Source of the DNA: an uncultured Prevotellaceae bacterium
GTDB lineage: Bacteria; Bacteroidota; Bacteroidia; Bacteroidales; Bacteroidaceae
Length of the DNA stretch: 37,611 nt
Assembly (NCBI GenBank): GCA_902767775.1
Contig: CACXIP010000032.1
Location: 1-37,611, forward strand
Reading direction: 5' to 3'
In this document: piece after piece, positions 26,465-34,746 of the stretch
Position numbering within the stretch: the first letter of the stretch is position 1
Layout of the letters: every line of letters starts with the position of its first letter
Notes under the pieces: generated by a model
The model's input: the letters and a program-made list of their open reading frames with translations, nothing else
What the model was told of the DNA's origin: nothing
Databases searched by the model: none
Translations under genes and position numbers: made by a program

Positions 26465-27766
26465 ATGATGAGAAAAATGCTCGCCATCTTGCTGGTGGCA
26501 GTTCTGGCAATCGTGGCGGTGTGGATAGGAAGGGGACGTGCCCATGAGGCAGGCAATGCCGAGCACTTCCTCCCCGCTGACACCGTTACCGTCAGCACTG
26601 CCAAACCCGTGGTGAAAATCTACATGGAAAACTCGGGCAGCATGAACGGCTACGTGACCACCAACTCGCAGTTCAAGAACGCCCTCGGGCACCTCATCAC
26701 CAAGGCCGACGGCTTCTACAGCGGCACGTCGCTCGATTTCATCAACCAAGGCATCTACCACACCCCGCTGTGCGATGACCTCGACAATTTTGTGCTCAAC
26801 CTCAACCCGCAGTCCATGCAGGTGGGCAACACCAGTTCGACGGACATCAACAAAATCTTCAAGATGATTCTCGACCACACGCAGCGCGACACCGTATCGG
26901 TGCTCGTGAGCGACTGCATGTATGATGTCGACAATGTGGGCAACCTGCTCTCCGCCGCCGCCAGCAGTACGACGGGAACATTCATGAAGGCCATCCGCCG
27001 CGCCCGCGACAACAAGCAAGAGTTCGCTGCCATCATCATGCAGTGTGCCTCGGAGTTCAGCGGCAACTACTACGAGGGCAATACCGCCATCGCCTGCAAC
27101 GGTGAGCGGCCCTACTACGTCATTGTCATGGGCAACAAGGAGCAGGTGATGGATTTCAACCGCCACATGGAACTGGAGGACACGCCAACCGGACTGCCCG
27201 GACTGCGCCATAAGTTCATGCTCTCCTCCGAACCCACATGGCTGCTCAACCACATGAACGCACGCATCTTCTCCAGCAACTTCAACAACGCGCTGCGCAT
27301 ACAGGCACAGCACGACGGACTGAACGTGCGCAAGGTGACGCTCGACAAGGAGCAGCCCAACTTCAACTTCGCCATTGGCCTGGGCGTGTCGCAACTCTTT
27401 GTTGACGACAGCTACCTGCTCGATGCCAACAACTACGAGGTGGAGCCGAAGCAATATAGAATCACCGATGTCAACGACAAGGCAAAGTTCACCGAGTGCG
27501 ACTTCTTCCGCCATCCCATCTGCGTGCAACTCGTTGCCCTCGGACAGAACTATGTGCCGAAGCTCACGCTGAAACTCAAAAACCAAATCCCGGCATGGGT
27601 GGAGGAGTGCAGCTACAACCAACGCCTCGGAACCCTGCCTCCCAGCCATCAGTCGTATGCCATCAAGGAAATGGTGGAGGGCATCTACGGAGCCTTCTAC
27701 AACTCCAAGGAGAGCGACAGCCGTGAACTCTTCCGGCTCGACGTCAGATTCGATGCCTACGAGTAG
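26465..27766 (+). CDS. Membrane-anchored von Willebrand A-like protein
   Basis: A 433-residue protein with one N-terminal membrane helix (5-22) and no cleavage site, so the rest is probably periplasmic. The domain from about residue 48 has the shape of a vWA fold: a strand into a metal-binding loop 'KIYMENSGSMNGY' (E55-x-S57-x-S59), a Ser/Thr-rich loop (122-126, 'NTSSTD'), and a strand into an Asp ('VSVLVSDCMYD', D150). The usual first Asp of the MIDAS triad is Glu here. Residues 200-433 continue with a mixed domain I do not recognise. It is the first gene of a tight cluster, 36 bases before the next. vWA domains usually mediate metal-dependent protein contacts; that role is inferred. Confidence 0.78.
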   Translation: MMRKMLAILLVAVLAIVAVWIGRGRAHEAGNAEHFLPADTVTVSTAKPVVKIYMENSGSMNGYVTTNSQFKNALGHLITKADGFYSGTSLDFINQGIYHTPLCDDLDNFVLNLNPQSMQVGNTSSTDINKIFKMILDHTQRDTVSVLVSDCMYDVDNVGNLLSAAASSTTGTFMKAIRRARDNKQEFAAIIMQCASEFSGNYYEGNTAIACNGERPYYVIVMGNKEQVMDFNRHMELEDTPTGLPGLRHKFMLSSEPTWLLNHMNARIFSSNFNNALRIQAQHDGLNVRKVTLDKEQPNFNFAIGLGVSQLFVDDSYLLDANNYEVEPKQYRITDVNDKAKFTECDFFRHPICVQLVALGQNYVPKLTLKLKNQIPAWVEECSYNQRLGTLPPSHQSYAIKEMVEGIYGAFYNSKESDSRELFRLDVRFDAYE

Positions 27767-27802
27767 GCCCCATTCATTCAAAAGAACAAAACACCCGCAT
27801 CT

Positions 27803-28219
27803 ATGGATATCATATCAAACATTTTGGAACTTTTCGGAGCCGCCTACCTTGGCGACTTCTCCAAGTACATGTTCCAATCGGGCGGCTACAGTCCCGTGTT
27901 CTACGTCATGCTGTTCCTGCCCCTCATCGTAGCATTCGTCTACTACATCGTGCTCGACCACATCCTGCTGGCAAATGTGAAGAAATGGCTGTATATCGGA
28001 CTCGCCACGGCGGCGGTCGCCACTCTCGCCGACATCTTCATCGCCCACCAGAAAATCTCCGGGTACACCTTCTCGAAGAACATCGTCGATGCTGGCGTAG
28101 GGTCGGCCGACTTCCTGTCCTTCGGATTCATCATCTTCGTCTACAGCGTACTGCTCTACTTTATCTTCTCTCTGATTTTCAAGTCGTTCAGCAGCCGCTC
28201 CAGAAACATACCCTTCTAA
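27803..28219 (+). CDS. Three-helix membrane protein
   Basis: A 138-residue protein with three hydrophobic segments (about 32-53, 61-82, 103-126) and short polar ends; there is no recognisable enzyme motif. The basic C-terminus ('SFSSRSRNIPF') suggests a cytoplasmic tail. Only 3 bases separate its stop from the next ATG, so translation with the tubulin-like gene is probably coupled. A membrane dock for the two nucleotide-binding proteins is a reasonable guess but nothing more. Confidence 0.75.
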   Translation: MDIISNILELFGAAYLGDFSKYMFQSGGYSPVFYVMLFLPLIVAFVYYIVLDHILLANVKKWLYIGLATAAVATLADIFIAHQKISGYTFSKNIVDAGVGSADFLSFGFIIFVYSVLLYFIFSLIFKSFSSRSRNIPF

Positions 28220-28222
28220 ACA

Positions 28223-29683
28223 ATGAGCAAATTATATATCTTCGGTATCGGAGGAACGGGTGCGCGTGTGCTCCGCTCACTCACCATGCTCCTCGCCTCG
28301 GGTGTCTCCTTGGGTGACAAGACCGACACCATAGTGCCGGTCATCATCGACCCCGATACCAGCAACGGCGACCTCACACGCACCGTGTCGCTCATGAACC
28401 TCTACATGAAGATACGCCAGCATCTCAACTTCGACAACCGTCCGGAGAAGAATGGCTATTTCCGTGTGGGCATCGACGACATGAACACCAGTTTCAGGCT
28501 GCATCTCAACAATGTGGCCAACATGAAGTTCTCAGACTATATCGCATACAACAGGTTCGCCAACCAAGGACAAGCAGACAGCAACCAGGCGCTGCTGAGC
28601 CTCCTCTTCTCGGACAAGAACCTCGCCTGTCCGCTCGACGTGGGCTTCAAGGGCAATCCCAACATGGGCAGCATCGTACTCAACGACCCCAAGAACACCG
28701 AGTCGATGATTTCACTGCTGCAGCACTTCCAGTCGGAAGACCGCATCTTCATCGTCAGCAGCATCTTCGGCGGTACGGGAGCCGCTGGATTCCCATTGCT
28801 GCAGAAGACCTTCCGTGAGGCGGAGCGGCTCAACATGCCCAACTCCTCTGCCATCGCCAATGCCGCCATAGGTGCCGTCACCGTACTGCCCTATTTCGGA
28901 CTGAAGGAGAACAAGGACAGCGAAATCAACATGGAGACGTTCATCTCTAAGACCAAGGCTGCTCTGAAATACTATATCGGCAACCTCGACGTGGACAACC
29001 TCTACTATATCTGCGACTCCATCAAAAACAGATATGAGAATGTGGAGGGTGCCACCGACCAGCGCAACAAGGCTCACTTCGTGGAACTCGCTGCCGCACT
29101 CGCCATCGTCGACTTCGCCGTTGGCAATGTGGAGCACAACCGCGTGCAGACCAACTCCTCATTCCGGGAGTTCGCAGTCAGAGCCGACCAGAACCCGCTG
29201 TCGCTCGGCGACCTGTGTACCTCCACCTTCGGACAGGTGGGACGCGAGATGATGAGCTTCTACCTCTTCTCACGGTTCATGATGGAGCATTTCGACCAGA
29301 CACGCGACTATGCGTGGGCAAAGACACCGCAGATGAAGAATGCCAGTTTCAATGACGCCTTCTTCGCCGACCTCCGCCAGTTTGCCGATGCCTACAAGAA
29401 CCAGTGGCTCAAGGAACTGTCCGACAACCAGCGCAGTTTCCAACCCTTCGACCTCTTCGCCAACACCGACGACGTGTTCGACACCATCATGCATATCGAA
29501 CCGCGCAAGACATCCATGCTGGGTAGGTTGCTGGGCAAGAACCTCAGGGGTTATCCCGCCATCGACACCGAAATCTCCGACGTGTCGATGAAGAAGTACA
29601 GGGGACTCGACACCTACAACTTCTTCATCACCGTGCACGAGACCGCCATCAACAATGTCATCAAGAAGAAATACAACATTTAG
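28223..29683 (+). CDS. Tubulin/FtsZ-superfamily protein
   Basis: A 486-residue protein with the nucleotide-binding marks of the tubulin superfamily: the N-terminal loop 'YIFGIGGTGARVLRSL' (residues 5-20), a second loop 'VIIDPDTSNGD' after strand 2, and the tubulin signature-like 'VSSIFGGTGAAGFP' (178-191), equivalent to GGGTGTG of FtsZ. The rest is helical and unlike FtsZ; it belongs with the 'tubulin-like' families of unknown role. The catalytic T7 loop could not be placed, so GTP hydrolysis is unproven. It lies between a membrane protein and an actin-like ATPase in one operon. Related FtsZ-like proteins have been predicted to form membrane-remodelling systems with vWA partners. Confidence 0.8.
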   Translation: MSKLYIFGIGGTGARVLRSLTMLLASGVSLGDKTDTIVPVIIDPDTSNGDLTRTVSLMNLYMKIRQHLNFDNRPEKNGYFRVGIDDMNTSFRLHLNNVANMKFSDYIAYNRFANQGQADSNQALLSLLFSDKNLACPLDVGFKGNPNMGSIVLNDPKNTESMISLLQHFQSEDRIFIVSSIFGGTGAAGFPLLQKTFREAERLNMPNSSAIANAAIGAVTVLPYFGLKENKDSEINMETFISKTKAALKYYIGNLDVDNLYYICDSIKNRYENVEGATDQRNKAHFVELAAALAIVDFAVGNVEHNRVQTNSSFREFAVRADQNPLSLGDLCTSTFGQVGREMMSFYLFSRFMMEHFDQTRDYAWAKTPQMKNASFNDAFFADLRQFADAYKNQWLKELSDNQRSFQPFDLFANTDDVFDTIMHIEPRKTSMLGRLLGKNLRGYPAIDTEISDVSMKKYRGLDTYNFFITVHETAINNVIKKKYNI

Positions 29684-29702
29684 ACGCTATATCTGACGCT
29701 AT

Positions 29703-32700
29703 ATGCCACACGTTTTCCGATTCCACAAAGGCAGCGAGACCATCGAGGGATGGCAGGAGACCACCCAACTCGGCACAAAGGATATTGAGGCCATCGAGGA
29801 CCCCAATGGTGCCAAGGCATCGCTGCCCATCACCTCCATCCCCACACCATTCGCCGGCTTCGAACTGGCGAAGACCGCTTTCGGCTATTGTGCCGAGATG
29901 GGGGTGAAGGGTTCGTCAATCTACCATAAGATGGCGGCCAACGCACTCGACGTGCTCGAGATATTCTTCGGCTACCGAACCAAATATGCCCGCCTGTTCC
30001 AGATTGTGACCTGGGACAAGACCAACGACCTGCAGCGGTTGGCTGCCGACGGCGTGCCGGAGCATGCTGCCGTAGCGGCGACGCTCCAACTCTTCCTCTC
30101 GCAGGACGCAAGGAGTTTCAACTTCGCCCGCATGCAGTATATCTATATGCTCAACTACATCGGTGCCGGGGCAGTGGGGCAAATCAACATCGTGGGCGGC
30201 ACCTCGCCCACATCGGTGGCGATGGCGTCGGCCAATGACCTCACCTATGTCAACGATGTCTACCTGAGCGGATACCACCAGGCGTTCCATCCCGACGAGG
30301 ACGGCACCTACCGCTCACTGGTCGGCCGCGACCGTGAGTTCCGCGAGTATATCTACCTGCTCTCCAAGCAACCGGAGTTCAACGCGCTCTATCCCGAGGT
30401 GCATGCCTATGTCGACGCATGCTTCAGGGCAGACAACGACACGGAGTTCAAAAACCGCATGAACGCCATGCAGCCGGGTATGTATATGAGCATGTATCAG
30501 CCGCTCATAGCAGGGAGTTCGCAACTGATGCTCCCAGGCGACATACCCCTGATGTGTCTGCCGGGCGACAGGATTGCCACCGACAGCGACTTCCGCATCT
30601 TCTCAGAGAACGGCGGCGACCGACTGCCGCTGGTGCTGCCCTCCGAACCCTATTTCGAGCCGGAGATGCGCTACACCACCACCGACTGGAACTCCCATCT
30701 CATGGCACCGCTCTTCGACCGCCGTCCGATGGAGGAGCGCACCCTGCCGTTCGACACCACGCAGTATCCCTACCTCACCACCGACGACGTGTTTGAACCT
30801 TATCTGATGAAGGTGCCGTTCCCAGTGAACGAGGGCGCATTTTTCACCAATTTCTTCCGTGGGTCCAACAAGACGGCTGATGAGTGCCAGTATCTGTTGC
30901 CGCTCAAACCGGAGATTATGCGTTACCTGTCGGTGAAGACGCTGACGGGCTATGCCGGCAATACATCGAAACCGGTATTCCAACTCACCGAGATGCCTGA
31001 CGGCCGCATCCAGGCAGTCATCAACATACCGGTGCAGAAGGGGCGTTATGTCACCCTCCACCGCGAATATACGGCGGCACAGGTCGACCCTGACCCCGAC
31101 CGCCTCATCTGGCCCATCATGGACTGCAAGTTCGACATCTTCCTCTTCCCGAGCTACCATATCGACGACCCGACACTGGAGAAGCCGCAGCGGGTATATC
31201 TCGTTGATGAGGACACCGCTGGTTACCGCAAGGACCAGTTCCGCTATGCCGTCTATGCCTACCGCAACTACGGGAATGAGCCATTGGCACATACCCTCGT
31301 CGACAGGGCGGACAAACGCAGGCAGTTCCTCTCGTCGAAATACTTCTGTCTCAACGAGGAGTACGACTTCCTCGTGGTCACCAATACCATCGCCAACGGC
31401 ATCTTGGTGCCGCTCTTCCGTGAGGTGAGGCAGGGCAGCCGCATCTTCGACTTCGCTGTCGACTTCGGAACGACCAACACGCACATCGAGTATCGCACCG
31501 ATACTGATGCCGAACCCCAGCCGTTTGCCATCACGCCCGAGGAGGTGCAGGTGCTGTCGCTCAACTCCCTCTCACGGCGCTCTGTGGAGATGATCGACCA
31601 GGAGGGTCTCGAATCCTTCTACGGTGGTCCGGCTCAGGCGTTCATGCAGGAGTTTGTGCCGGTGACCATCGGACAGGGTGAGATAGCCCGCTTCCCCATG
31701 CGCACCAACCTGTGCTACCGCACGGGGCACAGCGTGGAGGGACGCGACATCTTCCCGCTTGCCGACTACAACATCGGCTTCCATTACGAGAAGGAGGATA
31801 CCTATGACTATAATGAGACACGGCCCGACCTGAAATGGGACAGCAGCCGTGGCAACAACTTGCTCATCGAGGCATATTTCGAGGAAATCCTCATGCTCAT
31901 CCGCAACAAGGTGCTGCTCTCCGGTGGCTTCCTCAGCCGCACCAGCATCACGTGGTTCTACCCCGTCTGCATGCAGCCCTACCAGATTTCCAACCTGGAG
32001 AACTCGTGGAACAAACTGTGCCGCCGACTCATCGCTCCGCAGGGCTACAAACTGCAGAAGGTGGCGGAGTCGCTCGCACCTTATTATTACTATACCAAGA
32101 AAGAGGATGTGGATGCTGAGAGCCGTCCCGTGGTGTCGATGGACATCGGCGGCGGCACCACCGACTTCGTGGTCTACCACCGTGGCAACACCGCGGTGCT
32201 CATCTCGTCGGTGCGTTTCGCTGGCAACAACATCTACGGCGATTTCCTCGGAAGGGGTACGGAGTACAACGGATTCTACAAGGCTTTCGCACCCGATTTC
32301 GACATGAAGTTGCGCGACATCAGCGGTGTGAGCGATGTCTATGCCAAGGCAAAGCGCAACAGTTCGGAATTTGTCTCCTTCCTCTATTCGCTCGACAGCA
32401 ACCCGCGCATGGCGGGGCGCGGCGTGTCGTTCTCAGAGGAACTGCGTGCCAATCAGGAACTGCGTGTCGTGTTGATGCTCTTCTTCGCCGCCGAGGTATG
32501 GTACGCCGCACGTCTGCTGGAGATGAAGGGACTCAAGACGCCTGCCTATATCACGGTGAGCGGAACGGCATCGAAGGTGCTGGGACTCATCGGCAGCATC
32601 GATGCCTTGCAGACCCTGGCAACACATATCTTCAACGATGTGCTGGGCGACGACGGCAAGGTGGAACTGAAACTGGTGGAGAACCCGAAGGAAATCACCT

Positions 32701-33113
32701 GCAAGGGCGGCCTCAACATGAAGCAGCGCTTCGTGGTCGACGACGTGGAGGAAATCACCCGCTTCCGTACGGGGTCGGAGATTCTCGATGCCTTCACCGT
32801 GCCGCGCTACAACGACATCAATGAGGCTGTGCGCGATGAGGTGCTTGCCTCCTACCGAGAGTTCGTCGACTATTTCTTTGCGCTCAACAAGAAATACAGC
32901 TTCACCAAATACTTCGGTGTGTCCAACGAGAGGGAGTTCGCTCTCTTCCGCACTGTGCTCACCGAGAAGGCGGAGCAGGACTTCAACAAGGCCATCGAGG
33001 CACGCCGCGACAGCATGACGGACGAGGAGAACCCCGAAATCAAGGACTCCCTCTTCTTCATCCCCCTCACCGGCGGCATCAGTCGACTGGCTCTCCACAT
33101 CGCGACCAACTAA
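29703..33113 (+). CDS. Large protein with Hsp70/actin-type ATPase domain
   Basis: A 1136-residue cytoplasmic protein. Residues 1-580 have no motif I recognise; the stretch 'IVGGTSPTSVAMASANDLTY' (163-182) suggests another nucleotide- or ligand-binding loop. From about 580 an Hsp70/actin fold is clear: phosphate-1 'FAVDFGTTNTHIEY' (584-597), phosphate-2 'VVSMDIGGGTTDFVVY' (810-825) and an adenosine-type motif 'YITVSGTASKVLGLIG' near 955. There is no signal peptide or membrane helix. The starting ATG is 19 bases after the tubulin-like stop. The closest known large proteins of this kind are SrfB-type 'virulence factors', but that link is from memory. It should bind ATP; the partner is unknown. 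Pairing an actin-like with a tubulin-like protein in one operon is rare. Confidence 0.8.
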   Translation: MPHVFRFHKGSETIEGWQETTQLGTKDIEAIEDPNGAKASLPITSIPTPFAGFELAKTAFGYCAEMGVKGSSIYHKMAANALDVLEIFFGYRTKYARLFQIVTWDKTNDLQRLAADGVPEHAAVAATLQLFLSQDARSFNFARMQYIYMLNYIGAGAVGQINIVGGTSPTSVAMASANDLTYVNDVYLSGYHQAFHPDEDGTYRSLVGRDREFREYIYLLSKQPEFNALYPEVHAYVDACFRADNDTEFKNRMNAMQPGMYMSMYQPLIAGSSQLMLPGDIPLMCLPGDRIATDSDFRIFSENGGDRLPLVLPSEPYFEPEMRYTTTDWNSHLMAPLFDRRPMEERTLPFDTTQYPYLTTDDVFEPYLMKVPFPVNEGAFFTNFFRGSNKTADECQYLLPLKPEIMRYLSVKTLTGYAGNTSKPVFQLTEMPDGRIQAVINIPVQKGRYVTLHREYTAAQVDPDPDRLIWPIMDCKFDIFLFPSYHIDDPTLEKPQRVYLVDEDTAGYRKDQFRYAVYAYRNYGNEPLAHTLVDRADKRRQFLSSKYFCLNEEYDFLVVTNTIANGILVPLFREVRQGSRIFDFAVDFGTTNTHIEYRTDTDAEPQPFAITPEEVQVLSLNSLSRRSVEMIDQEGLESFYGGPAQAFMQEFVPVTIGQGEIARFPMRTNLCYRTGHSVEGRDIFPLADYNIGFHYEKEDTYDYNETRPDLKWDSSRGNNLLIEAYFEEILMLIRNKVLLSGGFLSRTSITWFYPVCMQPYQISNLENSWNKLCRRLIAPQGYKLQKVAESLAPYYYYTKKEDVDAESRPVVSMDIGGGTTDFVVYHRGNTAVLISSVRFAGNNIYGDFLGRGTEYNGFYKAFAPDFDMKLRDISGVSDVYAKAKRNSSEFVSFLYSLDSNPRMAGRGVSFSEELRANQELRVVLMLFFAAEVWYAARLLEMKGLKTPAYITVSGTASKVLGLIGSIDALQTLATHIFNDVLGDDGKVELKLVENPKEITCKGGLNMKQRFVVDDVEEITRFRTGSEILDAFTVPRYNDINEAVRDEVLASYREFVDYFFALNKKYSFTKYFGVSNEREFALFRTVLTEKAEQDFNKAIEARRDSMTDEENPEIKDSLFFIPLTGGISRLALHIATN

Positions 33114-33115
33114 AA

Positions 33116-33262
33116 GATTTGAGGTTTGAGATTTGAGATTTAAGCTACGCTTGATTGTCGGCTGCACTTCGGCATACTGAAAGCAAGCTTTCGTCTGCAC
33201 TCGGTTTGCACGACAATTGAGATTTGAGGTTTGAGATTTGAGGTTTGAGATTTAAGGTTTAA
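33116..33262. repeat. Two period-7 TTTGAGR arrays flanking a hairpin element
   Basis: Units of TTTGAGG/TTTGAGA occur at 33118-33143 and again at 33219-33262. Between them, ATTGTCG (33154-33160) pairs with CGACAAT (33211-33217), enclosing the stem GAAAGC-AA-GCTTTC (33178-33191). The motif AAGCTACGCTTGA occurs after both arrays. Confidence 0.75.
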
Positions 33263-33276
33263 GCTACGCTTGACAA

Positions 33277-33391
33277 CCCAAACGACCAAACGACCAACGC
33301 CCCAAACGACCAAACGACCAACGCCCCAAACGACCAAACGACCAACGCCCCAAACGACCAAACGACCAAACGACCAATCCCCCAAACGACC
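33277..33391 (+). repeat. Period-8/24-bp array forming the leader of the coiled-coil gene
   Basis: Three identical 24-bp units start at 33277, 33301 and 33325, each made of three 8-mers (CCCAAACG, ACCAAACG, ACCAACGC). Further CCAAACGA-type units run to 33391, six bases before the ATG at 33398. Confidence 0.9.
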
Positions 33392-33397
33392 AAAAAA

Positions 33398-34000
33398 ATG
33401 AACACCGTCCTATCCCTTTTCCTCTTTGCTGCTGCCATCGCATGGTTTGAGTACCGACTCAAACGAATCAGCAAGGAGAATGACCAAGACCAGAAAGGTG
33501 CCTTCGACTTCTTCGCCACCAAGGAGGAACTCAAGAAGGTGGTCAAGACATTGAACGAGAAGGCGTCTGCCGACAGACAAGCCCTCGACGAGCGCATCGC
33601 CTCGGTAGAGGAGAAGGCGTTCTTTGCCCAGAAGGCGGAGGAAAAGGCTGCCGAGGAGAAGAAAAGTGCTCCCGTGGAGGACCCCGACCCATCTGTCATC
33701 TATTTCCGGTGGCCGGGCGACGACGGGACGTTCGTCGATGCGCAGCGCCTCCGTGTGCAGACAGAGGAGACCTACTACCTCTTCCGCCTTGACAATACCC
33801 GCACGCAGGCGGAGTTTGTCTTCGTCACCATGAGCGACACCCAACTGAGCAAGGCCAACAACAGTTCGAAAAAATACATTGAGAGGGCATGCGACTTCAC
33901 CGGCGCCAAGTCGGGACAATATGTCTGCACACCAGGCAAGGCTCATCTGGAGCGTGGACGATGGATGGTCGACACCAAGGCGCGCATCGACTACCGCTGA
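33398..34000 (+). CDS. Membrane-anchored coiled-coil protein
   Basis: A 200-residue protein: a short N-terminal membrane helix (3-18, 'TVLSLFLFAAAIAWFE'), a charged coiled coil (about 42-95, rich in Glu/Lys/Ala), and a C-terminal beta-rich domain (105-200) containing 'VIYFRWPGDDGTFVDAQRL'. The membrane helix lacks a cleavage site. It follows the actin-like gene after 284 bases of repeats, on the same strand, and no promoter was found in that gap; it may belong to the same system as a cytoplasm-facing or periplasm-facing anchor. Family not recognised. The ATG is preceded by repeat units rather than a ribosome-binding site. Confidence 0.75.
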   Translation: MNTVLSLFLFAAAIAWFEYRLKRISKENDQDQKGAFDFFATKEELKKVVKTLNEKASADRQALDERIASVEEKAFFAQKAEEKAAEEKKSAPVEDPDPSVIYFRWPGDDGTFVDAQRLRVQTEETYYLFRLDNTRTQAEFVFVTMSDTQLSKANNSSKKYIERACDFTGAKSGQYVCTPGKAHLERGRWMVDTKARIDYR

Positions 34001-34030
34001 GTGAGGAGAAAGTAATTTTTTGATAAAAAA

Positions 34031-34062
34031 TTTGCTTGAATGGTCAAAAGTGTTTATATTTG
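34031..34062 (+). promoter_or_regulatory. Promoter of the second ECF sigma gene
   Basis: TTTG (34031-34034), 20 bp, TATATTTG (34055-34062): a good Bacteroidetes promoter. Transcription would begin near 34069, leaving a leader of about 80 nt. Confidence 0.75.
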
Positions 34063-34150
34063 CACGCGAATTCTACTTTTTCATTGACAAAACTTAAAAA
34101 AAACGCCTATCGGAACAACATTACTTAATTAGAATCAAATCATTTAAGGA

Positions 34151-34744
34151 ATGGAATATCTGAATGAGATGACGGACGAGCAACTCGCCCTGTCATACAT
34201 TGATGGTAATAATAAGGCGTTTGATTTGCTCTTGTCAAGGACGCAATCCAAACTGTTTACTTATATTATGTTTGTCGTGCGCGACCCGGATGTGGCGAAT
34301 GACATCTTCCAGGAGACGTTCGTCAAGGTCATCACCAAATTGCAGCAGCGGAAATACACCAATTCCGGCAAGTTCAGCGCATGGCTTGTCAGAATCGCCC
34401 ACAACGTCATCATGGACTGGTACAGGGAGCAGCGTTCGGAGAGGATAGTGGAACCCACCGAGGGCAATGACCTGTCGAACCTGAACAGCGAACTCCTTGA
34501 TATGAATGTGGAGAACCACTTCGTCAACGATCAGGTGTTGCGCGACGTGCGCAAACTGATGGACATGCTGCCTCCCACGCAGCGCGAGGTGTGCTACATG
34601 AGGTTTTATCAGGAAATGTCGTTCAAGGAAATCGCTGAGGCCACAGGGGTGAGCATCAACACCTCTCTGGGGCGCATGCGCTATGCCATCCTCAACCTTC
34701 GCAGGATGGTGAGGGACCACAGCGTGGTTCTTGAAATGGAATAG
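34151..34744 (+). CDS. ECF-type RNA polymerase sigma factor
   Basis: A 197-residue sigma-70 family protein. Region 2 spans about 20-95 ('DPDVANDIFQETFVKVITKL', 'FSAWLVRIAHNVIMDWYR') and region 4 about 135-185 ('LPPTQREVCYMRFYQEMSFK', then 'EIAEATGVSINTSLGRMRYA'). It stands alone, with its own promoter, and no anti-sigma gene is adjacent, so control may be at the level of transcription or by a distant partner. Its end is 2 bases from the stop of rpe on the other strand. Unlike the sigma-barrel protein in this window it has no membrane part. Confidence 0.93.
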   Translation: MEYLNEMTDEQLALSYIDGNNKAFDLLLSRTQSKLFTYIMFVVRDPDVANDIFQETFVKVITKLQQRKYTNSGKFSAWLVRIAHNVIMDWYREQRSERIVEPTEGNDLSNLNSELLDMNVENHFVNDQVLRDVRKLMDMLPPTQREVCYMRFYQEMSFKEIAEATGVSINTSLGRMRYAILNLRRMVRDHSVVLEME

Positions 34745-34746
34745 GA

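Noticed and set aside
26360-27781. 473-codon minus-strand frame opposite the vWA-like gene
   Set aside because: Shadow of the plus-strand gene, which has a promoter, membrane helix and operon context.
33140-33385. Repetitive minus-strand frame before the coiled-coil gene
   Set aside because: Again the translation of the 24-bp repeat array.
33277-33391. CRISPR array
   Set aside because: Units are 8 and 24 bp with no distinct spacers, no leader and no cas genes.
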